A stretch of DNA of 64,000 bases from Castor canadensis (lineage: Eukaryota > Chordata > Mammalia > Rodentia > Castoridae), in contig NC_133392.1 of assembly GCF_047511655.1 (NCBI RefSeq), positions 27,480,001-27,544,000 on the forward strand, given 5' to 3'. Position 1 is the first letter of the stretch. The number at the start of each line of letters is the position of its first letter. Made by a program: the position numbers and the translations under genes. Below are positions 30,165 through 40,539 of the stretch, piece after piece. The notes under the pieces were generated by a model. The model was not told where the DNA came from. It ran no database searches and saw only the letters and a list, made by a program, of their open reading frames with translations.

Positions 30165-31405
30165 TACTTTATTGATTTTTTAATAAGGTCTGGCATTCTT
30201 ATATTTCAAATTCATAGAAAATGTGACTTTCAGTTTCTTTCCCAGTTCCAGTCCTAAAGAGAAGAATCCTGGCAGCTCAGCCTCCCTTTCTTCTGGGTGA
30301 CACTGTCCTAGTACAATTCCAGGAACTCTTTCCTCTCTCCATGATTCTGCTCCCTGAATTCTTTCCTGACTTCCTGACCTCCTCCTCTCTTACCCTCAGA
30401 GAACCTTGATTTACTACCTCTAGAGGTTTTCTCAGGTCTTAAAGTGAGAAATCTGCAAGTGTGTGCATGTTTGAGAGTAATGGGTGGAGCTGGCAGTGAC
30501 AAGAGTAACCACCAGGGGGAACCTGTGCCTAAGAAGAGGCTAAGTGGGGGCCTTGGGCCTCCCTCCACATGCCTTCTCAGCAGTGTGACAAACATTCTAG
30601 CCTGGGGTGGCTCCCTGGGGAGCTGGGATTATACAGCTGCCCCCACCCTCCAGTTTCCCTCTCTTTACCTGACTACTGAGGTTAGAGTGAACCAAATTCT
30701 GGTGCATCTGTATATAATATAGAACATTTCTTAAACACAGGTTCCTTAGTGGCCAGATTTGATGTAGGGATCAATTTTTTAGTACTCTGACTATAATTCA
30801 CAACTTCTACGAGCCCCTGATGCCCATCCTTCTGGATCCTCACTGACTGAAGCTTCTCCACTCCTCCTTTCCTGAGTTGGGGATCTGGGATCCCCTAGTT
30901 ATGTCCTCCCCACAACTCCCAAGATGGTCCTGACTCAGGGGCCTCTTTGTCCCTACTATTGCCCCAGAGGGCCCAGTTCTTCCATCAGACTCACTTGCCT
31001 TTTTTTTTCCATCAATTTCATCTACATCAACCAGTCAGTGTAGCCGATAGGAAAACAGGAAGAGAGCCAGAAAAAATCTCTAAAGCCTAGAGATCTCTTC
31101 TTCCTGCCCAGGCCATGGGGACCAGTCAGATCCTATATCCTCACTAATAACTGAACCTAGTATAAGCCTGGCATTGTGATACATGCTGAGGTTATGAAAA
31201 TATAAATAACTATGGGCTGTGCCCTCAAGGAACTTGTGTGCTAATTAGGGAGACAAACAAATAACTAGGTAATCACATCAAAGAAGAAAAGCTGAGAGCA
31301 GACTGGAAAGAAGGGATGTTTCTGTTAGGAGTTTGGTTTTCCTCTCATTATTGAAGTAGGTGCTGAACTTGATTAGATTTGCTTGTTGTAAACTCTGGGT
31401 AATCA
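30165..31405. other. intergenic unique sequence with an L2-like remnant
   Basis: An L2-like fragment is likely at about 31165-31280 ('gggctgtgccctcaaggaactt', 'tagggagacaaacaaataac'). I see nothing else. Confidence 0.45.
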
Positions 31406-31410
31406 AAATT

Positions 31411-31631
31411 AGATTTTTTTTTTTTTTTGGCAGTACTGGGATTTGGCCTCAGTTGAACTCAGAGCCTCAGGCTTGCTAGGCAGGTGCTCTAGCACCTTTT
31501 TTTTGTGTTGGTGTTTTTTCCAGATAGGGTCTCACAAACTATTTGCTTGGGACTGGCTTTAAACCACCATTTTCCTGATCTCTGCCTCCTAAGTAGCGAG
31601 GATTATAGGCATGAGCCACCGTCACTTGGCT
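31411..31631 (-). repeat. composite B1-tRNA SINE
   Basis: T run, 'ttgctaggcaggtgctctagc', then the reverse head ending 'gagccaccgtcacttggc'. The tRNA unit has a short internal duplication ('tttggcctcagttgaactcag'). Confidence 0.85.
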
Positions 31632-32470
31632 TCAAAATTAGATTTAAGGAGACAGAGATACCAGTTAGAAAACTACTTTACAATCTCAATGACAGGTGGC
31701 CAGGGCCAAGCTGAAGGCTGGGTGAGGGTATGGGAAGAAAGGAGAATGGTTCTTTGTCTATTTTCTTTCAGGTCACATGTGGAAGAAGGGGTGTGCCTCT
31801 GACCTCTGACCCTTGCAGGCTGGTAGAAGAGGTAGGAGGTCTGAGCTTCTGGGTAGGTGACAAAGATGACCCTAGGCCAGAGGGCAAGAGTACTCCCAAA
31901 AGTGTGCCTCATCTCTGGTGTTCCTTGAGGTTTACAGAGCAGTACCTCCACGTGGACATACCTCCTCTTGCCCAGGGACCTCGGGTCTGAAACCTTGTTC
32001 ACTATTCAAAACCCTCAACCTGAGACTGTCCCACTTTTCTCAGGTACCCAAGGTCAAGGACCTCAGCTCCTGGATCTCCCATTCAGTTTCTAACTTCTTG
32101 CTCAGGGACTTCCCACTAATCAGACTTCAGACATGGGTTTTCTACCTGCCAGGAAGAGAAGGCCACACCAAGCCATCTCTTCAGTAACTGTCTCACACAC
32201 TCACCAAATCCCAGTCAGACCATGATATTTGCCTCCCTAAGATGTTCTCCGAAGTCTTGAGATGCAGTTTGGGATTTGCTGGACTCTCCATGTTAGAAGT
32301 GGGGGATGAGCAAGGGTAAAACACCCAGCTGGTAAAGGCAGGTGAAAGTTAATGTTCAAGACTACTTGCTCTCCTCACATCTGCCATGCTGGTGGTCTCC
32401 ATGTACAGGCCCTACTAATGGGTGGCCCTGAAAACTTCCTGTCACTTCCATACAACTCTAATGAAGTCTT
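31632..32470. other. intergenic unique sequence
   Basis: No gene or clear repeat seen. Confidence 0.45.
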
Positions 32471-32480
32471 AACCTACTTT

Positions 32481-32908
32481 TTTTTTTTTTTTTTTTCAGT
32501 GATACTGGGGTTTGAACTCAGGGCCTAGTGCTTGCTAGGCAGGTACTGTACTAATTGATCCATGCCCCAGCCCCTTTTTTGCTTTGGTTATATTTTAAGG
32601 TAGGGTCTTACATTTCTGCTTGGGGTCAGCCTCAGACCACAATCCTCCTACCTACAGACTCTTAGTAGCTGGAATCACAGATGAATGCCAGCACTGTCCA
32701 ACTTAGTGAGTGAGATGGGAGTCTTGCCAACTTTTTTCCTCTGGGCTGGCCTTGAATTGAGATCCTCCTTATTTCCTCTTCTGAGTAACAGGGATTACAG
32801 ACATAAGCCACCGTGCCCAGCCAAAGTCTATTTTTTTTTTTTTTTTGCTGGTACTGAGGTTTGAACTCAGAATCTCACACTTACTAGGCATGTGGCCTAC
32901 CTACCACC
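32481..32908 (-). repeat. multimeric composite SINE and a tRNA-type SINE (antisense)
   Basis: 32481-32823: a reverse tRNA-type unit, then two reverse B1-like monomers ('ggtagggtcttacatttctgc ... ' and 'gagatgggagtcttgccaac ... '). It ends 'cataagccaccgtgcccagc'. A separate tRNA-type unit follows at 32831-32908. Confidence 0.7.
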
Positions 32909-33023
32909 TTTCTTATGGTCCCAGGGCCTAATGAGTAGAATTCCTTCTTTTCTAGACACAGAGGAAGCCCAAGGCAAATCTCAGACTGAAAAGAAACCAC
33001 AATTTAAAAAAAGAATCTACAAA

Positions 33024-33136
33024 GGACCTGCAGAGTGGCTCAAACAGTAGATCGGCCTAGTAAGTATAAGGTCCTGAGTTTAAACCCCAGTACTGCCAAG
33101 ATAAATAAATAAATAAATAAATAAATAAAATAAAGA
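33024..33136 (+). repeat. tRNA-derived SINE with (AAAT)n tail
   Basis: 'ctgcagagtggctcaaacagtag' to 'gagtttaaaccccagtactgcc', followed by about nine AAAT units (33099-33134). Confidence 0.85.
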
Positions 33137-33750
33137 GAATCCACAATTCAGTAGGAACATGAATAGGAAGCAGTTTTCTCCTGTTGGCCACCCTCAGCTT
33201 TCCACTGAGGAGACGACATAATGGGCTCAGCTTCAAGACTAAGTGAAAGAGGAACCCCTCCCAGACCAGGAAGGAGTTGAGGTGGAAGCTGAGGAGGAAC
33301 TATCAGCAGCTTAACTGCCAGTAGCTTGATTCCTTATGTTGGTAGACAGCCTGGCTTGAGGGCCAGGATTAGAGTCATCCAAGCCTTGGATGAGAAAGTG
33401 TTGTCCTAAGACTTCTGTGAGGCTAAGGAGCCATCCCATACCTGGTCATGCAGATGAGCCACCTTGGGATCTCCACAAGGCTGAGGAACTAACATCAACC
33501 AAGGACATGACTGAAGAGCTACTCCTTTCCTCTGAGAGGTTGCAGAACTGACCCTAGTCCTACAATCCAAGTTGTAGATCGTAGTTGAGAACAAGGTTGA
33601 ATGGCAATTCTTACACTGGTCCCCTTAGACAAGGTGTAGTTAGGGTCCAGGATGAGTAGCAGTATCTAGGGTCCAATCCTAAGCCAGAACTAGGTAGAAG
33701 GGCCACTCCAATAGAAGTTGGCATAGATCAAGGCCTCTACGGGTGGAGGT
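33137..33750. other. intergenic unique sequence
   Basis: No gene or repeat recognised. Confidence 0.45.
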
Positions 33751-33834
33751 GGTCTTTTTTTTCTGGTGTATTAGAGTTTGAACTCAGGGCCTCACACTTG
33801 CTAGGCAGACACTCTACCACTTCACCAACTAGAG
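33751..33834 (-). repeat. tRNA-derived SINE
   Basis: Antisense 'agagtttgaactcagggcct' followed by 'cttgctaggcagacactctacc'. The 3' end is cut short. Confidence 0.8.
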
Positions 33835-34128
33835 GGTGTCTTGTTGACTAAACCAGACAAGCAGAAATCTTGGCTTAGGGAGTCAGTAAGAACATGTGGC
33901 CCTTCAAGTAACTCTGCTCCCAGTGACTCCTACTGCTAAGTCAGAGGGCCCTGCAGGCAGCTTGCCTGTTTGTGGCAAATCTTCCTTGAAACCAGGGACT
34001 GCTCCAGGATTCCTGGGGAGAAACAGGCATGGGGTCAGGGCCCATCACAGACCTTACTTGGGAGAAGAGGCTGAGGAAAGGAAGATGTAGCTCTGCTATA
34101 GGATGCTAGAGTAGCCAGCATTGAGCCA

Positions 34129-34163
34129 ATTGGGCTTGGATGAGGAGTGCATCCAAGCCCAAT
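34129..34163. repeat. perfect 14-bp inverted repeat with 7-nt loop
   Basis: ATTGGGCTTGGATG (34129-34142) pairs exactly with CATCCAAGCCCAAT (34150-34163) across the loop AGGAGTG. It lies about 490 bp beyond the HPS6 stop in the direction of HPS6 transcription. I recognise no mobile element here. Confidence 0.9.
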
Positions 34164-34194
34164 CAGGCAGGAGCTACTGGGCTGTATGGTGAGG

Positions 34195-34405
34195 TTGTTC
34201 AAACGTTACGGTTGCCACTTTCTAGCTGACTTACTTGGTCACCCCAGTCCTTACACTTAAGTCTTTCTAGACCTCTATTTCCTTCACCTGGAAAATGGGG
34301 GGATAACATTAGTACTTTCCCAGTGGGATTATGAGAAGCATTAGATGAGAAATTATATAAAGACCAGCCTAGAATATATGAAATGCTCATAAATGTTTCT
34401 TTTTT
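34195..34405 (+). repeat. MIR element
   Basis: 'gccactttctagctgacttac', 'cctggaaaatggggggataac' and 'gggattatgagaagcattag' lie in MIR order, just past the 3' end of HPS6. Confidence 0.75.
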
Positions 34406-34519
34406 TTTATAAATAGCACAAGATTCGATGTTATTTTCTTAATTGGAAGTGGTTGCTTTGGCCAGTGGATCCAGATTCACCCACTCCTTGTATAACCCAC
34501 AACTCAGACCCTCAGCTGT

Positions 34520-34651
34520 TCAAAAACAAACGTATATATTTAACATTTACACATATGTCTTAAAATTGCTTCAGAAGAGAGGAGTATTGCACACACAGTT
34601 TCCACCTTGTCCCCTTCCAACTCCTAGACATTTTTCCCTGATCACTGTGTC
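34520..34651 (-). other. HPS6: HPS6 3' UTR (end uncertain)
   Basis: On - the sequence after the TAG has no AATAAA or ATTAAA within about 250 bp. The nearest variant is AATATA, read on - from the TATATT at 34535-34540. The true end is unknown. Confidence 0.35.
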
Positions 34652-37069
34652 CTATAAGCGATTTCCTGTGTTAGTCACACAGAGACCCTGTCCAGCTGGT
34701 GCCCAGGCCTCCAGGTCTGGTTGGTCTGATGCCTTGAGGGTAGCAATAGGTTCCCGAGGTGGGGTGGGGGGTGGAGTACCTGGGTCCCATAGGATATCCT
34801 CATATGGGCTTAGAACTGGGCCTGAGGGCCGTCCTTGAGCCCCAGTCTGCTCCAACAGGGCTCTAAGCAAGCCCACTGTGAGAGGGGGCTCTGCTCCAGG
34901 TTCAGGAAATGGGGCAGGGGGTCCCACCTCATCTGGGAGGTGTGACTGCAGTAGAAGCAGGAGCTCATCTGGAGCGACTTCTGGTGGGCACAGGCGGCAA
35001 AGGAGAGGGAGGTGAGCATCAAGGCGGCGGTGCTGGGCAAACTCACCCAGTAGCAGTTTAAAGATTTCACTTCGAAGCAAGGGGCTGGAGGGGCCTAGGG
35101 CCAGGCCAGCCTCCAAAGCCCGCTCCCACTGCTCCTTTTGCACCAGCTGCTCCACAGCTTGCAACACAGCTTTGGGCCGCCCACTGCCCAGGAGCAGCTC
35201 TAGCTCCAGTGCCTCAGGCCTGTTCCCCTCCTCACCTAGAACTGCCAGGGCTCGGCGATAGAGGGGCAGCCCTGGGCTTCCAGCCCCCCAGCCTGGCCCG
35301 CCCTGCTGCTGTGCCAGTTCCACAAAGGGGGGCAGCCATCGAGGTTCTAGCCGGCATAAGCATTGGCATAGGAGTTCAAAAGGAGGCAGTATCCCATTGG
35401 GGGGGTCCTTTCCAGCTATTGTACCCCCTAGCACCTTCTTCCACACATCAGGGGGAGCTTGAGACCTCAGTCTGCCAGTCCCATCTGGCTGGAGCTGTAG
35501 GGCTCGAAGAGTGGCGCCCCAGGCTGCAGTAGGAAGGGCTTGGAAAACAGTGTTGAGCTGGGCCAGCTGGTCTCCAGTCAACTCAGTCCTCAGTAGACGT
35601 GCCACTTCATGCTCTGCCAGCTCAGTCCAGCCAGCCTCCTCATCATCCCCAGCTACCAGCTGGGCCTTGAGCTGCTCTAAACTCCGGTAATCCCGAAGTT
35701 CAGCTCTCAGTGTAGTCAACAGGGTAGATGGGGGCAAGTGGCCCTGGAGGATAGAGGCCAAGGTCTGAGGTGCCTGGAATGTGCTGTTGTGTCTCAGTTC
35801 CTCTGGAGTGAGCTGGGCACCCCGCAGACTCCGCCGCTGGTAGTAACTGCAGGCCTCCTCAAACACCAGATCCTTGGCTGAGGGCAGCTCAAGGCCCTGG
35901 GGGACTTCCCAACCTACACAGAACAAACCCAAGGCTGAAAGCAAACAAAGACCCCCTTGGGTCTCCAGCTTTTCCTTGTCCATGCCAGGAGGTGGGGGTT
36001 CCAGCAAATGTACTCGGTCTGTACTTAGGACCTTCCTCTCCAGCAGCTGTCCACTGCCCATGTCCAGCAGTTCCAAGGTGGAGCCCAGCACACAGGCCAG
36101 AGTGCCCTGAAATATTCCTAGGGCTGCAGACCCCACAAGGCCTGCAGGTGCCTCTTGCAGAGTGCCCACCACTCGGTTACCACCATGGGACTGTACTAGG
36201 CTCACTGTGCCTCTGAAGTCAAGCAACAGCAGGCCCTGAGGAGTTGGGGCCCAGGTATGTATAGCCAATGGCTCCCTAGGGGACAGCAACCCAGGAAGAC
36301 TTCGGAGCAGGGTTCGAAAGTCCCAGGTGTCTCCTTGTCTGGGATTCAGGCTTTTACTATGGGAGAGGCCAAGACATGGGGCAGCCACTATCACTTTGCC
36401 CTTGCTTGGGCTCCAGATGAGCAGAATGTGGGCCACACCAGGCCAAGTGGTGGCAGTGGGCACCAGGAAGAGGTCCTTGTGGGAGGCCATCATTTCAAAA
36501 GGGGGGCAGTGGTGCAGCAGGACGTGTGTGCGGCCCAGGCTGGTACCAGGCTCTCCACTTGCCTCTAACGTCCTGACGCACACGCAGTAGCTGAAAGCGG
36601 TTGCAGGTTGCCCTAACGGGTTCTCAGTGCCGGACTGACGCTCCTCACACCATACCAGGCGGCCTCGGGGCGCCGCCACGGCTACTACGCGGGCTCCGCC
36701 ACCCCGACACAGTTCGGTGCTCTGAAGCAGCTGCCAGCCAGGCTTCATCCCGGCACCCCACACTTCGGCTAGGCCACTCTCCCACACCAGGATCAGCGCG
36801 GGTCGCGCCGGCCACGGCAGGAAGAAGGCGTCTAGTGGTGAGGGGTGGCCCTCGGGCCAGGCACGTTCCAGTTCCGCGCCGGGTCCACGCACAGCTACCA
36901 GGAGCTGCTGGCTGGGCGCCCCTGGACGTCTCAACAGCAGCAGGTGGCGGCCATCCGGGCTGCAGCGGACTCGGACGGCTGGGTCCCCGGCCAACAACTC
37001 TCGGAGTTGGGCCGCGCCGCTGAAGTTGCTCAGGTCCGAAAGCAGGCGCAGAGTACCCGCACGCTTCAT
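34652..37069 (-). CDS. HPS6: Hermansky-Pudlak syndrome 6 protein (BLOC-2 subunit), intronless
   Basis: An uninterrupted frame of 805 codons with no intron, as in other mammals. HPS6 with HPS3 and HPS5 forms BLOC-2, which directs endosomal cargo to melanosomes, platelet dense granules and other lysosome-related organelles. The start [20 protein letters not shown] matches the family N terminus, and the ATG context is ACC-ATG-A. The N-terminal half ([38 protein letters not shown]) fits a WD-like beta-propeller. The C-terminal half is Leu-rich and helical ([17 protein letters not shown]). Human HPS6 is 775 aa and ends just after the TPPPTPPR segment. Here the frame runs about 30 residues further, to NTGNRL. 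As I recall, mouse HPS6 is also about 805 aa, so the longer form looks rodent-wide. Opposite-strand frames over this gene are shadows. Confidence 0.96.
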   Translation of the reverse strand: MKRAGTLRLLSDLSNFSGAAQLRELLAGDPAVRVRCSPDGRHLLLLRRPGAPSQQLLVAVRGPGAELERAWPEGHPSPLDAFFLPWPARPALILVWESGLAEVWGAGMKPGWQLLQSTELCRGGGARVVAVAAPRGRLVWCEERQSGTENPLGQPATAFSYCVCVRTLEASGEPGTSLGRTHVLLHHCPPFEMMASHKDLFLVPTATTWPGVAHILLIWSPSKGKVIVAAPCLGLSHSKSLNPRQGDTWDFRTLLRSLPGLLSPREPLAIHTWAPTPQGLLLLDFRGTVSLVQSHGGNRVVGTLQEAPAGLVGSAALGIFQGTLACVLGSTLELLDMGSGQLLERKVLSTDRVHLLEPPPPGMDKEKLETQGGLCLLSALGLFCVGWEVPQGLELPSAKDLVFEEACSYYQRRSLRGAQLTPEELRHNSTFQAPQTLASILQGHLPPSTLLTTLRAELRDYRSLEQLKAQLVAGDDEEAGWTELAEHEVARLLRTELTGDQLAQLNTVFQALPTAAWGATLRALQLQPDGTGRLRSQAPPDVWKKVLGGTIAGKDPPNGILPPFELLCQCLCRLEPRWLPPFVELAQQQGGPGWGAGSPGLPLYRRALAVLGEEGNRPEALELELLLGSGRPKAVLQAVEQLVQKEQWERALEAGLALGPSSPLLRSEIFKLLLGEFAQHRRLDAHLPLLCRLCPPEVAPDELLLLLQSHLPDEVGPPAPFPEPGAEPPLTVGLLRALLEQTGAQGRPSGPVLSPYEDILWDPGTPPPTPPREPIATLKASDQPDLEAWAPAGQGLCVTNTGNRL

Positions 37070-37400
37070 GGTGCCTCCCGCACCGGAGCTCTCCTAGGCT
37101 CAGCCGCCCCGTGGGTGAGGCCCGGCTCTCGGTCAGTGAGCGGTTCTCCGGAGTCGAGAGCCGGGCTGAGACTTCCGTCCGGGGTGAGCGAGGTGGGCCC
37201 AGGCCCGGCCTGAATGTTGACTCCGCCCGGCCCGGCCGGGCTGGCTCAAGCGTTATCCCAGTGTACACCCTGCCGGCGCGACACGCCCACCGGAGGAGGA
37301 GCCACCGCGGGACCGGGGGCGGGACCGAGGGCGGGACCGGGGGCGAGGGCGAGCAGCCACCACAGCTTTGCCCCGGGGACGCTTTCTCAGCAGAGCTGTA
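37070..37400 (-). promoter_or_regulatory. HPS6: HPS6 CpG-island promoter and 5' UTR
   Basis: Very CpG-rich upstream sequence with no TATA box. It includes a 3 x 12-bp tandem array (GGGACCGGGGGC units, 37309-37344) that provides repeated GC boxes. The start site is not resolvable. Confidence 0.65.
37309..37344. repeat. 3 x 12-bp GC-box tandem repeat
   Basis: Units GGGACCGGGGGC, GGGACCGAGGGC and GGGACCGGGGGC, in perfect 12-bp register. Confidence 0.92.
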
Positions 37401-37624
37401 GGTCAGTTGTCCCGGCCCCGGGAAGCGGTGACTTAAAGTCTAACTCAGATCCGCTGGGCTCTGAACTCAGAGCGTCCCTTTCCCAAGTCTGCCCTTCTCC
37501 CCAACCTCGCTCTCACCCCAACTTTTTCATTAGTGAAACTTTTCTTGAGCATTTACATTTTGCCAGGCTCTGACAGCCCTGAACAAAATTGAAAACCTCA
37601 ACCTCAAGATGAAAATCTAGTGGA

Positions 37625-37750
37625 AAATAAGAGTGATAGTTTACAATTCCTTAGTACACACTATGGGGCAGCCCTGCTTTACAGATAAGGGAAAGGAAAC
37701 AGTTGAAGTAATTTGAGGGAGAAGCTGAAGAGGTGGGATTCACTCAGATT
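37625..37750 (+). repeat. MIR-like fragment
   Basis: 'gctttacagataagggaaaggaaac' and 'gaggtgggattcactcag' resemble the MIR 3' half. Confidence 0.55.
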
Positions 37751-37899
37751 TGGCTTCAGAGTCAGTGCTCCAAACAAACCATTTTACAATTTCTCACCCA
37801 AACCTGTTTGTTAGGAAAAACAACAATAATGTATTTGAAGAGGTTGAGTCTATTTGTCACCTCCCCAACACCTACAAATTTGTTTTTAGTAATTTATTA

Positions 37900-38043
37900 G
37901 GTTTTTTTTTTTTGTTTTTTGTTTTTTTTTTTTTGAGACATGATCTTGCTGTATAGCCCAGACTGGCCTCAAACTTGAGATCAGGATGTTGTTTCAGTAT
38001 CCTGAGTGCCAGGATTACAGGTACAGGCCACTAGGTCCAGCAC
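37900..38043 (-). repeat. B1-like SINE
   Basis: Long T-rich run, 'gagacatgatcttgctgtatagcccagactggcctc', ending 'ggccactaggtccagc'. Confidence 0.8.
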
Positions 38044-38317
38044 ACATCTACACATTTACATGCAAGGTCTATTCACCCTTGAATGCCTTTTCAGGTGAGT
38101 TGTATTCCTCCTTTCTTCAAAGCCAGTCCCTCTTTTTGAGCCCCACCTCGTCCTTCCCCCACCTCCCTGGAGAACCTGCATCTATTTTTTTCTTTAATCT
38201 GCCTCGTTTTGTCCTCTTGCTCTCAGCATAGACACATCCACATCTGATCTGTGATGAAATTTATTCTTTCACCTCACCTCCCTATTTGCACGCCTATTGT
38301 TACATGCAGGTGTGAAA

Positions 38318-38632
38318 TGTTGTGGGCCCATGTCAAGGGTCCTTGCCTTCACATGCCAGAGAACTGGCTCATGAGGCAGCTGATTGACTTGTGAGACAAG
38401 GCCGGTATACGAGGTAAGATTTATTAGAGAGAAAGGAAAGGCTACAGCTACAGCAGTGCAGCAGCCTGGAATCTGATGACTCCCTGCTCAGGTGAAGGCT
38501 GGGGGTTTTATGGATGTTTTAACTCTGGGTTTGGGTAAGGGTTTACACCTCCTTCTCAGGATGCAGGAATCATAGTGCTCTCCATGAGATGGGATACTCA
38601 CACATCTGCCTTTTAAGTCTCCAGACCCAACA
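38318..38632 (-). mobile_element. probable solo LTR of an endogenous retrovirus
   Basis: A 315-bp unit with TG...CA ends and a 5-bp terminal inverted repeat (TGTTG on + at 38318, CAACA ending at 38632). Read on -, it has a CATAAAA TATA-like box (about 38506-38512) and AATAAA (38420-38425) in the expected U3-R-U5 order. No gag, pol or env sequence adjoins it. No convincing target duplication is seen (GTGAAA vs GTATCA). The retroviral family is not identified. Confidence 0.65.
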
Positions 38633-38790
38633 GTATCATTCCCTTTTTCTTTTCTCAGTCAAGTTGCTTGCAAAGATCCTTGATATTTGCTGCTTCCTCT
38701 TTTCCTCCTTCAATCCACTCCTCAAACCAGTAGTTCCCTGAGGTAGCTTTTGCTAGGCCTTCAAGGACTTATTTATTTATTTATTCATTT

Positions 38791-38998
38791 ATTGGCAGTA
38801 CTGGGGTCTGAACTAAGGTCCTCACTCTTGCTTGGCAGGCACTCTACTACTTGAGCCACTCAGCGAGCCTTCTACGTTGGGTATTTTCGAGATAGAGTCT
38901 TGTGAACTATTTACTCAGGCTGGTCTCAAACCTTGATCCTCATGATCACTGCCTCCTGAGTAGCTAGGATTATAGACATGAGCCACTGGTGTCCGGTT
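38791..38998 (-). repeat. composite B1-tRNA SINE
   Basis: Starts with (TTTA)n, then 'cttgcttggcaggcactctactacttgagcc', and the reverse head to 'gagccactggtgtccgg'. Confidence 0.85.
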
Positions 38999-39508
38999 CA
39001 AGGACATTTTTATTTCCTTTTTTCCTCTGTGATATTTTATAAGCTCTTTACTGAAAGTCCCTCCTGTGGTTTCCACTGCCTCTTTCTCTTCTGGGTTTTC
39101 TTTTATTTTTAGATGGTACCATCTTCAATGTTTTGCTTGGCATTGGTTCATCTTCTTCCACCATCCTTAAATATTGGCACTCCTTCTCCCATGCTCCAAT
39201 TACATCTTGGTCTGTCTCTCTCTTTGTCTATCTTTCTGTCTCTCATTCACTCTTCCTAGCCCATCTTCTATTTCCTCATGGCTTGAAGCAATATTTACAA
39301 GCCAATGGATCTGAAGTATTTATCAACAGCCTAGATATATGTCTGCTGAGTACAAATAAGAGGTTTCTAAATGTCTATTAGAAATTTCTGTTTGGATGTC
39401 TCATAGACAGTTTAAGTTCATTATGTCCTAAACATCATTTTCCTGCCTCAGATTACTCCTCCTGTTGATTCAGGTTGTCATAAGATTTTTGTTTGTTTTT
39501 GGTGGAAC
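38999..39508. other. spacer with L2-like remnant
   Basis: 'gtttggatgtctcatagacagtttaag' and 'atgtcctaaacatcattttcctgcctcag' (39390-39480) look like L2. The remainder is unrecognised. Confidence 0.45.
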
Positions 39509-40020
39509 TGTTACTGGGCTGAGTGGTCTAAAAAGACACTAGTCCAGAAGATCTCAAGTTCTTATGTCCCCTGAACAGAGATCTGGACAGGGACACAAAT
39601 TGCAAAGCAGTAGCAAAACTTTATTGAAAGAAAAGGGAAGAAAGAATAAAAGGAACCACCGCAAGAGAAAAAGTTGTAGGCTCCTGCCAGGTGGCATGGA
39701 AGCATTGATCTGTTTAAAGACTGATTTTTAAGTTGTAAGGCTGGAAAAATCTGGGCAGTCCTTAGGGAGAGGCTAGAGTGGCTGGCAGGTTTAATTAACA
39801 TAGCCTTACCACATAACATGGGGTGTTCTGGACATTAGCATAAGCTAACGTCCAGCCTTTTATTGTACATATGAGATGTGACTGATGGATATTCATAAGG
39901 TCTTAAGTAGAAGACTGCCTGAGAGGTCAAATTGGGGGCAGACCTCTCTTTTACCAGGCAAACCCTGCTCAAAGTTGCCCCTTTAGACACTATCTTGCAA
40001 AGATACTTACAACTGCCAGG
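39509..40020 (-). mobile_element. probable second LTR-like element (different family)
   Basis: On - there is an AATAAA (39620-39625) followed by R/U5-like sequence that ends in ...TAACA at 39509. That is the TG...CA edge expected at the U5 end. The U3 end is not clear, so 40020 is a guess. No coding remnants are attached. It differs in sequence from the element at 38318. Confidence 0.45.
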
Positions 40021-40165
40021 GTATTTATAATTTAGAGGGGATGTATTGCTCTAGAGATAGCTCAAGGTGGTGTTGGGGGAATAGTTAAAAAAACAAAGTT
40101 CAGCATGGGGATATCTGTTTGCTTAAGAGAAGGGAGTCCCATGGCAGGTTGTTTTCCTTATTGCT

Positions 40166-40395
40166 AACTTGTATCAGGACTGGAATTTAAACTCAGAGCT
40201 TCATCCTTGCAAAGCAGGTGCTCTACCGCTTGAACCACACCTCTGGTTCATTTTGCTCTGGTTAATTTGGAGATAGGGTCTTGAAAACTATTTGCCTGGA
40301 CCTGCCTGGAACTGTGATCCTCCCAGTCTCAGTCTCCCAAATAGCTAGGATTACAACCGTGATCCACTGGTGCCCAGCTTTTTTTTTTTTTTTTA
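40166..40395 (-). repeat. composite SINE, B-type head
   Basis: 'cttgcaaagcaggtgctctaccgcttgaaccac' tRNA part, 'attttgctctggttaatttggag' linker (reverse of the 'ataaccagagcaaaat' subtype), then the reverse head and a T run. Confidence 0.85.
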
Positions 40396-40539
40396 TTAAA
40401 TCTTTGCACCCTGTCTTCATTTTTAGAGTAGAGCCTGGCACAAATAAAGACCTCAGTTGATATTTGGTGAAGGAATAAGTAAGTTTGCATGTACACATGT
40501 TTATGTGTATCTTATTACTTAGGAACCTTTTGGTTAAGT

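Noticed and set aside
36645-37268. 207-codon frame on - overlapping the HPS6 start, and several + strand frames inside HPS6
   Set aside because: GC-rich shadows of a long, conserved single-exon gene in other frames.
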